NCBI RefSeq assembly: GCF_002954455.1
Contig: NZ_MSCC01000002.1
Location: 1-60,485, forward strand
Source of the DNA: Photobacterium aquimaris
GTDB lineage: Bacteria > Pseudomonadota > Gammaproteobacteria > Enterobacterales > Vibrionaceae
DNA: 60,485 nucleotides
Direction of reading: 5' to 3'
Position numbers and translations under genes: made by a program. Below, piece by piece: positions 36,673 through 45,607 of the stretch. The notes under the pieces were generated by a model. The model was not told the origin of the DNA. It did no database searches and saw only the letters and a program-made list of their open reading frames with translations. Within the stretch, counting starts at the first letter, position 1, and each line of letters begins with the position of its first letter.

Positions 36673-37275
36673 TTATATTTCTTTAATCATATGTGATGCC
36701 AGAAACACTGAAACAATCGTATCGATATGATCTTCTAACACCTGACCTTCACTATTAGGTAAAACATTCATCACTTGCGGCCAGAACAATAACCCTTGAA
36801 ATAAGCTGATATAAATATTGGTCATGACCATCAAGTTTTTATTGACTAAACATCCAGCACTAATCGCTTGTTGAAACCAATCTGTCACCGCTTTAGTACT
36901 GTATAAATCTTTAATCAGATTTATCGCTAACTCCGGTTGACGCAAAAACTCCATCACAATAGTCCGTGACAGCGGAATACCATAAGTTGAATATAATATG
37001 TCAGCCTCACGACGCGTAATCAACGTTAACTGCTCAGTTAATGTCATCGTTGAATCAAATTCATACTTCACATTTTCTGCTACAGATTCTTGAATAATGG
37101 TGAGTACAGAAACAAATAACACCTCTTTACTTTCAAAGTGACGGTATAACGTACGCTTAGAAACCCCCGCTTCGGTTGAGATGCGGTCCATATTGGCAGC
37201 TAAAAAACCGTGAGTAATAAATTCTTCTTTTGCCGCTTCAATAATAGCTAGGTGCTTACGTTCCGTTTGTTTCAT
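36673..37275 (-). CDS. TetR-family repressor of the RND efflux pair
   Basis: About 200 residues. The helix-turn-helix is MDRISTEAGVSKRTLYRHFESKEVLFVSVL, and the C-terminal domain is of the AefR-like type (DTIVSVFLASHM at the end). Start: ATG at 37275 preferred; the frame opens 8 codons before. Divergent from the efflux genes with about 180 bases between, so local repression is likely. Confidence 0.9.
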   Translation of the reverse strand: MKQTERKHLAIIEAAKEEFITHGFLAANMDRISTEAGVSKRTLYRHFESKEVLFVSVLTIIQESVAENVKYEFDSTMTLTEQLTLITRREADILYSTYGIPLSRTIVMEFLRQPELAINLIKDLYSTKAVTDWFQQAISAGCLVNKNLMVMTNIYISLFQGLLFWPQVMNVLPNSEGQVLEDHIDTIVSVFLASHMIKEI

Positions 37276-37350
37276 CCTGTTCTCGTTCCTTATTATCATT
37301 ACGTTTTTACTTTGATTTATGACCGTAGTCTAACAATTCACACCAAAAAA

Positions 37351-37368
37351 GTACACTCCATAGTTTAC
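37351..37368. promoter_or_regulatory. Candidate TetR operator for the RND efflux genes
   Basis: gtacact-ccat-agtttac is an inverted repeat with 14 of 18 matching positions. A related half (cacacttagtttac, 37393-37406) lies 37 bases on, making a likely two-site operator between the divergent genes. Confidence 0.55.
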
Positions 37369-37459
37369 AAATGATTTTTTACCACTAGAATGCACACTTA
37401 GTTTACCTTTTTGATAGTTAATGTGGTTAACCATCAACCTAATGATAGTGGAGAACACG

Positions 37460-38587
37460 GTGAAAACTCATTCAGCAATGTCCAATGTGGCATCGTTAAC
37501 AATTAATAAACTGACCATGGCAGTTAGTTTATCTTTAGCGGTAGTGATGTTGTCGGGGTGTGACAGTAAAAAAGAAGAAACGGTCGCCGCGCCTATCATT
37601 AGCCCAGCTCTTACTCAAGTTGTGATGCCAAAAGCAGACAGTAGTTTAAGTTTTAATGGCGTAATTCGCTCAGCTCAGCGTGCTGATTTATCATTTCACG
37701 TGAGTGGTCGCGTAAGCCATATTTTTGTTAATGAAGGTGATGAGGTCCACAAAGGCCAACTGCTTGCAAAACTAGATCCTAAAGATGCGCAAACAGCATT
37801 TGCAGCAGCGCAACTTGAATTAAATAACACTAAAAAAGATTATTTACGTGGTAAGTCAATTTATGAAAGCTCACAAGCTATTGCAAAAAGTGATCTTGAT
37901 GAATTAATGACCCGTTATAACTTGGCTCAGAATCGCCTAGAAGAAGCCAAAAACCAACTCACTTACACTCAATTAAAAGCGCCATTTGATGGCATTATTG
38001 GTCGTAAATTGATTGATAATCACGTTCAAATTCAGGCGAATACATCAGTACTGACATTACATAACCTCGATGATCTAGAGGTGGTGGTTAATATTCCAGA
38101 CACAGTAATGTTAAGTGGTTTGAAATGTAAAAAAGCTAATGCTGAAATCACAACAATTCCGGGGCATTTATTACCGTTGAGTTTACGTACTTACTCAACC
38201 CAAGCAGATCCTATTACGCAAACATTCTCAATTGTTTTAGGTCTTGATGATTCTAAAGGGCTCAATATTTTGCCGGGAATGCCAGTAAGGGTAACCCCAA
38301 GTGTTGAGTTGTGCCCTGAAGACTATGTCGATAATAAAAACAACCCACTAATCGTACCGTTAACCGCTGTTGTTCCTGATAATCAAAACAAACAATTTGT
38401 ATGGATTGTTGGTGAAAACAACATTGTCGAGAAACGCTACATTAAAGTCGGCACCATCAACAAAAATTGTATTACGGTGCCATCAGGCCTCAAATCAGGT
38501 GAACGCATTGTTATTGCAGGTGTATCAAAACTTAAAACGGGTATGGAAATTCGTCCATACACTGATAACACCCAAGACGGAGCATAA
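37460..38587 (+). CDS. RND efflux periplasmic adaptor (membrane fusion) lipoprotein
   Basis: About 375 residues from the GTG at 37460 (GGAG 6 bases upstream; the frame opens 13 codons earlier). Lipobox LSGC with Asp at +2, the signal that retains lipoproteins in the inner membrane, as expected for an adaptor. The lipoyl half-motifs VSGRVSHIFVNEGDEVHKGQ and LKAPFDGIIGRK flank an alpha-hairpin; the beta-barrel follows. It links the RND pump to an outer-membrane channel (not in this window). Confidence 0.92.
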   Translation: MKTHSAMSNVASLTINKLTMAVSLSLAVVMLSGCDSKKEETVAAPIISPALTQVVMPKADSSLSFNGVIRSAQRADLSFHVSGRVSHIFVNEGDEVHKGQLLAKLDPKDAQTAFAAAQLELNNTKKDYLRGKSIYESSQAIAKSDLDELMTRYNLAQNRLEEAKNQLTYTQLKAPFDGIIGRKLIDNHVQIQANTSVLTLHNLDDLEVVVNIPDTVMLSGLKCKKANAEITTIPGHLLPLSLRTYSTQADPITQTFSIVLGLDDSKGLNILPGMPVRVTPSVELCPEDYVDNKNNPLIVPLTAVVPDNQNKQFVWIVGENNIVEKRYIKVGTINKNCITVPSGLKSGERIVIAGVSKLKTGMEIRPYTDNTQDGA

Positions 38588-38592
38588 AAGTA

Positions 38593-41500
38593 ATGGATAT
38601 CGCTCGCTATACTATAGCTAAGCGCACCAGTGTGTGGGTAATGATTGCCCTCATTCTAATTGGTGGCTACATCAGCTATCTAAAGCTGGGTCGCTTTGAA
38701 GATCCGGAGTTTGTGATCCGTCAGGCGGTGATAATCACACCTTATGCTGGTGCAACTGCACAAGAAGTATCAGATGAAGTCACCGATATTATTGAAGGCG
38801 CCGTGCAGTCATTGCAGGAACTGAAAGAAGTTAAATCAGTTTCAAAGCAAGGTATGTCTGAAGTTACAGTTGAAATCAAACTTGAATTTGCGAAAAGCCA
38901 AGCTGATCTACAGCAAGTATGGGATAAGTTACGTCGTAAAATAAGTGATGCACAGCGTCAATTACCTCCTGGTGCTGGCCCATCAATTGTTAACGATGAC
39001 TTCTCAGATGTGTATGCGTTGTTTTTTGCCGTTACTGGTGACGGTTTTACTGATAAACAGCTATCTGACTATGTAGATAGCCTCCGCCGTGAACTGGTTT
39101 TGGTCCCTGGCGTTGCTAAAACAGCAACATTAGCAGAACAACAAGAAACTATTTTTGTTGAATTTACTAGTGAGCGTTTAGCCAAATTTGGATTGTCAGT
39201 TGATAATGTACTATCGGTTTTACAAAAGCAGAATATTGTTAATGTCGCGGGAAGTTTAACCTCTAATGGCATGCGTATTCCGGTTATTCCTGCGCCTGAT
39301 GTAAACTCATTTAATGACTTACGCAATCTACAAGTGGGGATTGGTGAAAATCATACGGTTTTACATTTAAAAGACATTGCAAATGTAACACGTGGTTATC
39401 AAGAACCCGCTTCAATGTTAATGCGCTACAACGGCGAACGTGCGATTGGTTTTGGTATTTCTAATGTTACTGGCGGTAACGTGGTTGATATGGGTGATGC
39501 GGTTAAAGCCCGTATTGCCAAGTTAGAAAGTCAACGTCCACTGGGTATGGAACTGAATGTTATTTCGATGCAATCAGACTCAGTACGTGACTCGGTGACG
39601 AATTTCATCGATAACCTTATTGCAGCTGTAGTGATCGTATTTATTGTATTACTACTGTTCATGGGTCTTCGTTCTGGGATCATTATCGGTTTTGTGTTAG
39701 TGCTAACCGTCGCCGGCACATTCTGCATCATGTTAATTGATGATATTGCGATGCAACGTATCTCTTTAGGTGCATTGATTATTGCTTTGGGAATGCTCGT
39801 AGATAACGCAATAGTGGTTACTGACGGTATTTTAGTCCGCCTACAAAATAATGAAGATCGTGAAGTTGTAATACCTGAAGTGGTAAATGCAACTAAATGG
39901 CCATTGTTAGGTGGTACCGTTGTTGGTATTTGTGCATTTAGTGCTATCGGCCTTTCACCATCAGATATGGGTGAATACGCAGGTTCATTATTCTGGGTAA
40001 TTCTTTACTCAATGCTATTAAGCTGGCTGTTTGCGGTCACTGTTACGCCGTTACTGTGTCATCAGTTCCTAAAAGTAAAACTGAAATCAGGTGATGAAAA
40101 ACCAAGTAAAGTTGTCAACAGCTATAAAGGCTTGTTAACGTGGGTGCTTATTCATCGTAAGACTACGGGTTTACTATTAGTTGCTACACTATTAGGTGCT
40201 GTTTGGGGCGTTAAATTTGTTCCACCGGGCTTTATGCCTGAATCACAACGCGCACAATTTGTAGTTGACGTGTACTTACCACAAGGCACTGATATCAAAA
40301 ATACTGAAGCGGTTGTGGCAGACATCGAACAAGACGTTAAGCAAAAGCCAGGTATCAGTAATATTTCCAGCTTCATCGGTGGTGGCGGTTTACGCTTTAT
40401 GCTGACCTATGCACCTGAAGCACGTAATCCAAGTTATGGTCAATTACTGATCGATATTGATGATTACCGTAACATTGCACCATTATTGGTCGAGCTTCAA
40501 ACCGAGCTTGATAAAAAATACCCAGAAGCTTCAATCAAAGTATGGAAGTTTATGCTTGGTCGCGGTGGCGGTAAGAAAATCGAAGCCGGCTTTAAAGGTC
40601 CTGATAGCAAAATATTACGTTCACTTGCGGAACAAGCTAAAGCTATCATGCTAAGTGATCCAAACTTAATCGCAGTACAAGATGATTGGCGTCAGCAAGT
40701 ACCCGTGATCAAACCGGTATATTCAGCAGAGAAAGCGCAACGTTTTGGCTTGACCAATCAAGAAATTAGCCAAGCTATTGCACAAACATTGACCGGTCGT
40801 AACATTGGTGTTTACCGTGAAGGTAATAATTTGATCCCTATCGTAGTGCGTGCGCCAGATAACGAGCGTACTCATGAACGTGCGATTGAAAACACTGACG
40901 TTTACAGCCGTATGGTGAATGGTTTAATTCCGGTTAGCCAATTAATTGAATCGGTAAATGTTGGCTGGGAAGATGCAATCTTACGTCGTATCAACCGTAT
41001 TCCAACGATTTTGGTTCAAGCTGATCCTGCGCCGGGGGTTTTCACAGCAGATGCATTTAATGATCTACGCGGTAAAGTTGAAGCGATTGAATTGCCACCA
41101 GGTTATGAATTAACATGGTATGGAGAGTATAAAGCATCGAAAGACGCTAACGTAGGTCTTGCTATCTCAGCCCCTTACGGCTTTGCAGCAATGATTTTAG
41201 CAGTGATCTTCATGTTTAACGCCATGCGTCAACCATTAGTGATTTGGCTTACGGTACCACTAGCATTAGTGGGTGTTACTGTCGGCTTGGTGATATTCCA
41301 AACCCCGTTTGAGTTTATGGCGATTCTTGGTTTCTTAAGTTTGATCGGAATGATGGTTAAAAATGCGATTGTATTAGTAGACCAAACCGATGTTGAAATA
41401 GCAGAAGGTAAAACACCGTATCAAGCAATTATTGACTCAGCACTTAGTCGTGCTCGACCAGTATTACTTGGTGCCTTTACGACAATTTTAGGTGTTGCGC

Positions 41501-41631
41501 CGTTACTGATTGATCCATTCTTCAAAAGTATGGCAGTAACGATTATGTTTGGTTTGTTGTTTGCAACCATTCTAACGCTAGTCGTGATCCCTTTGCTCTA
41601 TGCGGTACTGTTCCGCGTTAAAGTAGAGTAA
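38593..41631 (+). CDS. RND efflux pump, inner-membrane permease
   Basis: 1012 residues, usual length for AcrB-like pumps. N-terminal cytoplasmic/TM1 IARYTIAKRTSVWVMIALILIGG, porter domain, TM4 motif with the proton-relay region LGALIIALGMLVDNAIVV (Asp), and VNLMV-type repeats near TM10 (GMMVKNAIVLVDQ). It lies 5 bases after the adaptor gene. It is of the FEDPEF-containing TriC/VexH-like clade. Substrates are unknown. A strong terminator follows. Confidence 0.95.
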   Translation: MDIARYTIAKRTSVWVMIALILIGGYISYLKLGRFEDPEFVIRQAVIITPYAGATAQEVSDEVTDIIEGAVQSLQELKEVKSVSKQGMSEVTVEIKLEFAKSQADLQQVWDKLRRKISDAQRQLPPGAGPSIVNDDFSDVYALFFAVTGDGFTDKQLSDYVDSLRRELVLVPGVAKTATLAEQQETIFVEFTSERLAKFGLSVDNVLSVLQKQNIVNVAGSLTSNGMRIPVIPAPDVNSFNDLRNLQVGIGENHTVLHLKDIANVTRGYQEPASMLMRYNGERAIGFGISNVTGGNVVDMGDAVKARIAKLESQRPLGMELNVISMQSDSVRDSVTNFIDNLIAAVVIVFIVLLLFMGLRSGIIIGFVLVLTVAGTFCIMLIDDIAMQRISLGALIIALGMLVDNAIVVTDGILVRLQNNEDREVVIPEVVNATKWPLLGGTVVGICAFSAIGLSPSDMGEYAGSLFWVILYSMLLSWLFAVTVTPLLCHQFLKVKLKSGDEKPSKVVNSYKGLLTWVLIHRKTTGLLLVATLLGAVWGVKFVPPGFMPESQRAQFVVDVYLPQGTDIKNTEAVVADIEQDVKQKPGISNISSFIGGGGLRFMLTYAPEARNPSYGQLLIDIDDYRNIAPLLVELQTELDKKYPEASIKVWKFMLGRGGGKKIEAGFKGPDSKILRSLAEQAKAIMLSDPNLIAVQDDWRQQVPVIKPVYSAEKAQRFGLTNQEISQAIAQTLTGRNIGVYREGNNLIPIVVRAPDNERTHERAIENTDVYSRMVNGLIPVSQLIESVNVGWEDAILRRINRIPTILVQADPAPGVFTADAFNDLRGKVEAIELPPGYELTWYGEYKASKDANVGLAISAPYGFAAMILAVIFMFNAMRQPLVIWLTVPLALVGVTVGLVIFQTPFEFMAILGFLSLIGMMVKNAIVLVDQTDVEIAEGKTPYQAIIDSALSRARPVLLGAFTTILGVAPLLIDPFFKSMAVTIMFGLLFATILTLVVIPLLYAVLFRVKVE

Positions 41632-41652
41632 CCACCAGCATAACTAATAAAC

Positions 41653-41691
41653 AAAAAGGGAGTAACATCATTGATGTTGACTCCCTTTTTT
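41653..41691 (+). terminator. Terminator after the RND pump gene
   Basis: An 18-pair stem (aaaaagggagtaacatca) with one bulge, followed by T6. It also sits 36 bases after the stop of the converging TetR gene. Confidence 0.92.
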
Positions 41692-41726
41692 ATGCCGCAT
41701 TTTTTTAGCAGTCATAGCTCTCACTA

Positions 41727-42305
41727 CTATTGTTGCAGGTAATCCATAAGATCTGCTGCTAAACGTCGTAATACACCGGGTTCAGGCCGTGTATGAGAAA
41801 AAGTACGTAGACCATAAATCCCCATCACTAAAAACTCTGCTAACTGTTGGCTATCACGTTGAGAGTTAATTTCATTCGCTTGTTGTGCTAATACGATTTG
41901 ATCTGCCAATGTTTGCTGCCATTGCCTTAACATCTGGCTAATAACATCTGCCACTTCAATATCTTGTTGTGCTAGTTCACTTAAGGATTTTTGTAACAGA
42001 CAATCTTTAATCTGTTCGCGCTCACACTCATCGACAACCTGTTCAAGATACGTCTTGAGCGCAGTAATTACCGACTCTGATTGAGAAAATAAAGCAATAA
42101 ATTGTGCTGAACGTTGATCACGATAATGCGCTAATGCAGCTAATAACAGCCCGCGTTTATTGGTAAACGCGCAATAAATTGAACCGGGATGAAGCCCTGT
42201 CGCTTGTTTTAAATCTTGCATACTGGTGTTGGTATAACCTTTAGTTATAAAAACATCCATTGCCGATCGTAATACTCGGTCGCGATCAAATTCAGCACTA
42301 CGCAT
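41727..42305 (-). CDS. nemR: TetR-family regulator, NemR-like
   Basis: About 192 residues from ATG 42305 (GAGAG 5 bases upstream). Helix-turn-helix TSMQDLKQATGLHPGSIYCAFTNKRGLLLAAL; ligand domain with Cys94 and Cys102 (DECEREQIKDCLL). In E. coli NemR, a cysteine in this region senses electrophiles. It is divergent from the ene-reductase gene, with three operator-like repeats between. I infer repression of both genes. Confidence 0.85.
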   Translation of the reverse strand: MRSAEFDRDRVLRSAMDVFITKGYTNTSMQDLKQATGLHPGSIYCAFTNKRGLLLAALAHYRDQRSAQFIALFSQSESVITALKTYLEQVVDECEREQIKDCLLQKSLSELAQQDIEVADVISQMLRQWQQTLADQIVLAQQANEINSQRDSQQLAEFLVMGIYGLRTFSHTRPEPGVLRRLAADLMDYLQQ

Positions 42306-42347
42306 AATAACTCTCATTTACTTTTATTAGGCTTAGTTTACTTAAAT

Positions 42348-42413
42348 TTGAACAATCATTCAAAAAACTCTTGAATGATTGTTCAAATACGTCTAACTTG
42401 AATGAGCATTCAA
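42348..42413. promoter_or_regulatory. Three TTGAA-N6-TTCAA operators
   Basis: Sites at 42348-42363, 42371-42386 and 42398-42413 share the 16-base form TTGAA-N6-TTCAA. The first two are exact reverse complements within a 17-bp inverted repeat (7-base spacer); the third ends 16 bases before the ene-reductase start. This is a strong TetR/NemR operator array covering the divergent promoters. Confidence 0.8.
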
Positions 42414-42429
42414 ATTAGAGGCAACAATC

Positions 42430-43473
42430 ATGCTTGATACCCTATTTCATCCTTTTAAACTCAATGACACGCTAACGTTAAACAATCGTATCGTTATGGC
42501 ACCATTAACACGTTGTATGGCGAATGATGATTTAACTCCAACCCAAGCAATGGTTGATTATTATGCACGCCGTGCTGAAACTGGACTGATTATCACAGAA
42601 GCTGTCTTAATACGTGCTGACGGCCAAGGTTATCCGCATACCCCTGGCTTATTTACACCACAACAAATTGATGGCTGGCGTAAAGTCACTGATGCTGTAC
42701 ACCAAAATGGCGGCAAAATTTTTGCTCAGCTATGGCATACAGGTCGCGTTGCTCACCCATTCTTTTTTGGTGGTGAATATGTACTCGCACCTTCTGCTAT
42801 CGCACTTGAAGGTACGTTACCAAGAATGCGAGAGCTTACTTATACGATGCCAAAACCTGCAACAAAAGCAGAAATAGAACAACTTGTTGCTGATTTTAGT
42901 CAGGCAGCAGCTAACGCCATTGATGCTGGTTTTGATGGTGTAGAAATTCATGGCGCAAATGGTTATTTGATCGATCAATTTCTACATTTCAGCACTAACG
43001 AACGTGATGATGAATTTGGTGGTACAGCTGAAAACATGGCTCGCTTCCCACTTGCTGTTATTGATGCAATTAGCCAGCGCATTGGTCGAGATCGTACTGG
43101 ATTACGTTTATCACCAGGCGGTTATTTTAACCTTGAAGGCGATGCACGCGATCGAGCAGTGTTTGATTATTTATTACCAGAAGTTGAAAAACGTTGTTTA
43201 GCGTATCTGCATGTGGGTATTTTCGATGACAGCATGAACTTTGAGTATCTAGACGGTAGCGCATCACAGTATATGCGTAGCCATTATCAAGGTACTTTAA
43301 TTGGTGTTGGTTGTTATAGCCCTCAAGCAGGCAGTGAAGCTATCGAAGCAGGGAAATTTGATTTACTGGCAATTGGGCGTCCTTTAATTGCTAACCCTGA
43401 TTACGTTAGTAAAGTAAAAACCAAACAAACATTGGTTGCTTATGACGATACCATGCTTGCCCAATTAATTTAA
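42430..43473 (+). CDS. nemA: Old Yellow Enzyme-family ene-reductase (NemA-like)
   Basis: 347 residues, FMN-dependent reductase of electrophilic alkenes, N-ethylmaleimide and nitro esters. VMAPLTRCMA, the FMN/substrate pair H174/N177 in EIHGANGYLIDQF and Y179 are present, and the loop GVGCYSPQAGSEAI and AIGRPLIANPD bind FMN phosphate. GAGGC lies just before the ATG. It is regulated by the divergent NemR-like protein through the triple operator. Confidence 0.93.
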   Translation: MLDTLFHPFKLNDTLTLNNRIVMAPLTRCMANDDLTPTQAMVDYYARRAETGLIITEAVLIRADGQGYPHTPGLFTPQQIDGWRKVTDAVHQNGGKIFAQLWHTGRVAHPFFFGGEYVLAPSAIALEGTLPRMRELTYTMPKPATKAEIEQLVADFSQAAANAIDAGFDGVEIHGANGYLIDQFLHFSTNERDDEFGGTAENMARFPLAVIDAISQRIGRDRTGLRLSPGGYFNLEGDARDRAVFDYLLPEVEKRCLAYLHVGIFDDSMNFEYLDGSASQYMRSHYQGTLIGVGCYSPQAGSEAIEAGKFDLLAIGRPLIANPDYVSKVKTKQTLVAYDDTMLAQLI

Positions 43474-43484
43474 TCCTTTATTTT

Positions 43485-43519
43485 ACGCCTTAATATCAAA
43501 TTATTAAGGCGTTTATTTT
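43485..43519 (+). terminator. Terminator after nemA
   Basis: A perfect 11-bp stem (acgccttaata, 43485-43495 with 43502-43512), loop tcaaat, followed by ttattttag. Confidence 0.88.
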
Positions 43520-43592
43520 AGTTATTTTAACAATTCAGATATAAATAACGAAAAATCATTGTTTGCATTTGTATCGATAGACAAAAGCCTTG

Positions 43593-43620
43593 TTTAGCTC
43601 TTATGATAATAAGAGCTAAA
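43593..43620 (+). promoter_or_regulatory. Perfect hairpin in the pldA leader
   Basis: tttagctcttat-gata-ataagagctaaa is a 12-bp perfect stem with a tetraloop ending 19 bases before the pldA start. No Shine-Dalgarno sequence is seen between the hairpin and the ATG, so it may act on translation or as an operator. Confidence 0.6.
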
Positions 43621-43639
43621 ATAATAATGATAGATAATA

Positions 43640-44518
43640 ATGAAGAATATCAAGCAGAAACAATATAATTCCAACCTACTTTTAGTGAGTTTATTTATCG
43701 CTACCAGCGGTTATGCTTCTCATGCGTACGCTGATAACTCAACGCCAACATCGGTAAATAACGCTCTAAATTACAGTAGCGATAATGCATTACTGCTAGA
43801 GCAATACAAAGATAACTTTGTTCTACCTTTTTATTATACTCAATCTCCAAATTACAAAGAATATCAATCTGTTGTACCTGAAGATGGCAAATTAAGTAAG
43901 TATAATGTCAACTTCCAAATCAGCTTAAAATATCGTTTATTATCAGGTATTTTATATGATAATGACCAACTCTATTTTGCCTATACTCAGCGTTCAAATT
44001 GGCAAGCTTATGCATCATCAGCTTTCTTTAGAGACACCGAATATGAGCCATCTGTTTTTTGGACATTTCCAACCAAGACTATATACAGCAATGATTTTCA
44101 CTACACCGGTAGTACATTAGGTTTAGTGCATCAGTCTAATGGTCGTGGTGGTGAGCAAGAACGCAGCTGGAATCGTGCATTTGTTGACATGACGTTCAAA
44201 AAAGAAAACTTAACCTTCAGCATTAAACCTTGGGCACGACTGGATTTTGGTGCAAAAGACTATAACAAAGATATCAATAACTACCTTGGTTATGGTCGCA
44301 TCAGTATGAATTGGAATATTGATGGTAAAACAATGATCAGCTTTACCGTTAGAAATGCATTAGAAAGTGGTTTCTCTCGTGGTTACGAAAAAGTCACTCT
44401 AAATTTCCCAATTTATAAACGTTTACGCGGCTATTTAATGTTTGAAAGCGGTTATGGTATTTCTATTTCAGATTATAATCATTATGATAATGCCGGTGGT
44501 ATTGGCTTTTCATTTTAA
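43640..44518 (+). CDS. pldA: Outer-membrane phospholipase A (OMPLA)
   Basis: 292 residues with a signal peptide (cut near AYA-DNST). The catalytic His164 and Ser166 in GLVHQSNGRGG and Asn178 in RSWNRAF match the OMPLA His-Ser-Asn triad. The C-terminus IGFSF is a typical barrel end. It hydrolyses phospholipids that reach the outer leaflet of the outer membrane. Monocistronic; its leader carries a strong hairpin. Confidence 0.95.
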   Translation: MKNIKQKQYNSNLLLVSLFIATSGYASHAYADNSTPTSVNNALNYSSDNALLLEQYKDNFVLPFYYTQSPNYKEYQSVVPEDGKLSKYNVNFQISLKYRLLSGILYDNDQLYFAYTQRSNWQAYASSAFFRDTEYEPSVFWTFPTKTIYSNDFHYTGSTLGLVHQSNGRGGEQERSWNRAFVDMTFKKENLTFSIKPWARLDFGAKDYNKDINNYLGYGRISMNWNIDGKTMISFTVRNALESGFSRGYEKVTLNFPIYKRLRGYLMFESGYGISISDYNHYDNAGGIGFSF

Positions 44519-44536
44519 TAAAATAACCTAATATAC

Positions 44537-44590
44537 TTATCTCTAGTATTAATTGCATATAAGCAGCATGCACAAAATAACTAGAGATAA
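44537..44590 (+). terminator. Possible terminator after pldA
   Basis: ttatctctag (44537-44546) and ctagagataa (44581-44590) form a 10-bp stem with a 34-nt loop that can fold further. No T-run follows; weak support. Confidence 0.35.
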
Positions 44591-44785
44591 ACGTCCCATT
44601 ATTTGTAATATCTTCATTACAATGTTTAATTAAATATAGTAGTCAAAACATTCTTATCAATACATTAAATAATAATGTCTTTACTGTTCGAATATTATAT
44701 GTTCTTAATAGCTATATAATAAAACGGGGAATAAACCCTACTTATAAATATTACGATTAAAATAAATTATTGATAGAATGAAATT

Positions 44786-45487
44786 GTGAATATTAATCAA
44801 TCAACGTACTTATCTGTACTTATTCACATGTTATCATTATCTCCCTATCCAGCAGGCTTAAAATCGAAAGATGGCATTTTTGAATATGCCAATGATGCTT
44901 ATCGAGCTCTTGTTAATGCCCCGCCAGATATCAAAGGGTTAAAAGATAGTGACTTTCCATGTGATACCGCGGCATTTGCTGACATTTTTATGGAACAAGA
45001 TAGATTATCATTAACGCAAAATAAAACGATAATCACCATTGATGTACATAATTACTCTCATGGCATAGATGCATATACATTTACAAAACAACCAATTATT
45101 ATTAATGGTGAACCTTGGGGAATTCAATTTACAGCCAGTAAAATAAAAGATTGGATAAATATGACCTCTTTTGCAGAGGTACTTGCTGCAGATAAATCCA
45201 ATTTATCATTCAGCACAACGCGTCCCTCAGAACCAAAATTAACACCTGCACAAGAAATTGTTTTATTTTGGTTATTACGAGGTCGACAAACCAAACAAAT
45301 AGCACAACTTATTCATCGAACGCCAAAAGCGGTAGAAAAACAAATAGCAAACTTAGTCACTAGATTTTCTTGCTATGGTATTTCTAGTCGTTCTGGATTA
45401 ATTGAATATGCACGTGGTAATGGTTGGCTATCATTAATACCAGCACAATTATTTAAAACACCAATGTCTATTATTGTTAATCAATGA
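44786..45487 (+). CDS. PAS-LuxR regulator
   Basis: 233 residues starting with GTG. An N-terminal PAS-like domain (PYPAGLKSKDGIFEYANDAYRALVN, about 20-130) and a C-terminal LuxR/GerE-type helix-turn-helix (LTPAQEIVLFWLLRGRQTKQ, IAQLIHRTPKAVEKQIANLV, about 152-190). There is no acyl-homoserine-lactone or receiver domain. It may sense a small ligand or redox cue through PAS and control neighbours such as the lipoprotein amidohydrolase downstream. The ligand is unknown. Confidence 0.83.
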   Translation: MNINQSTYLSVLIHMLSLSPYPAGLKSKDGIFEYANDAYRALVNAPPDIKGLKDSDFPCDTAAFADIFMEQDRLSLTQNKTIITIDVHNYSHGIDAYTFTKQPIIINGEPWGIQFTASKIKDWINMTSFAEVLAADKSNLSFSTTRPSEPKLTPAQEIVLFWLLRGRQTKQIAQLIHRTPKAVEKQIANLVTRFSCYGISSRSGLIEYARGNGWLSLIPAQLFKTPMSIIVNQ

Positions 45488-45607
45488 TGATAAACAGGTG
45501 GATTAAGATCACAAAAATCATCGTAACCTAAGCAAAGGATTGTTTAGTTACATTACTTTGCCCCTATAATCCAGCCAATTATTTACCTTCTTATTTATTG
45601 GCTTATC

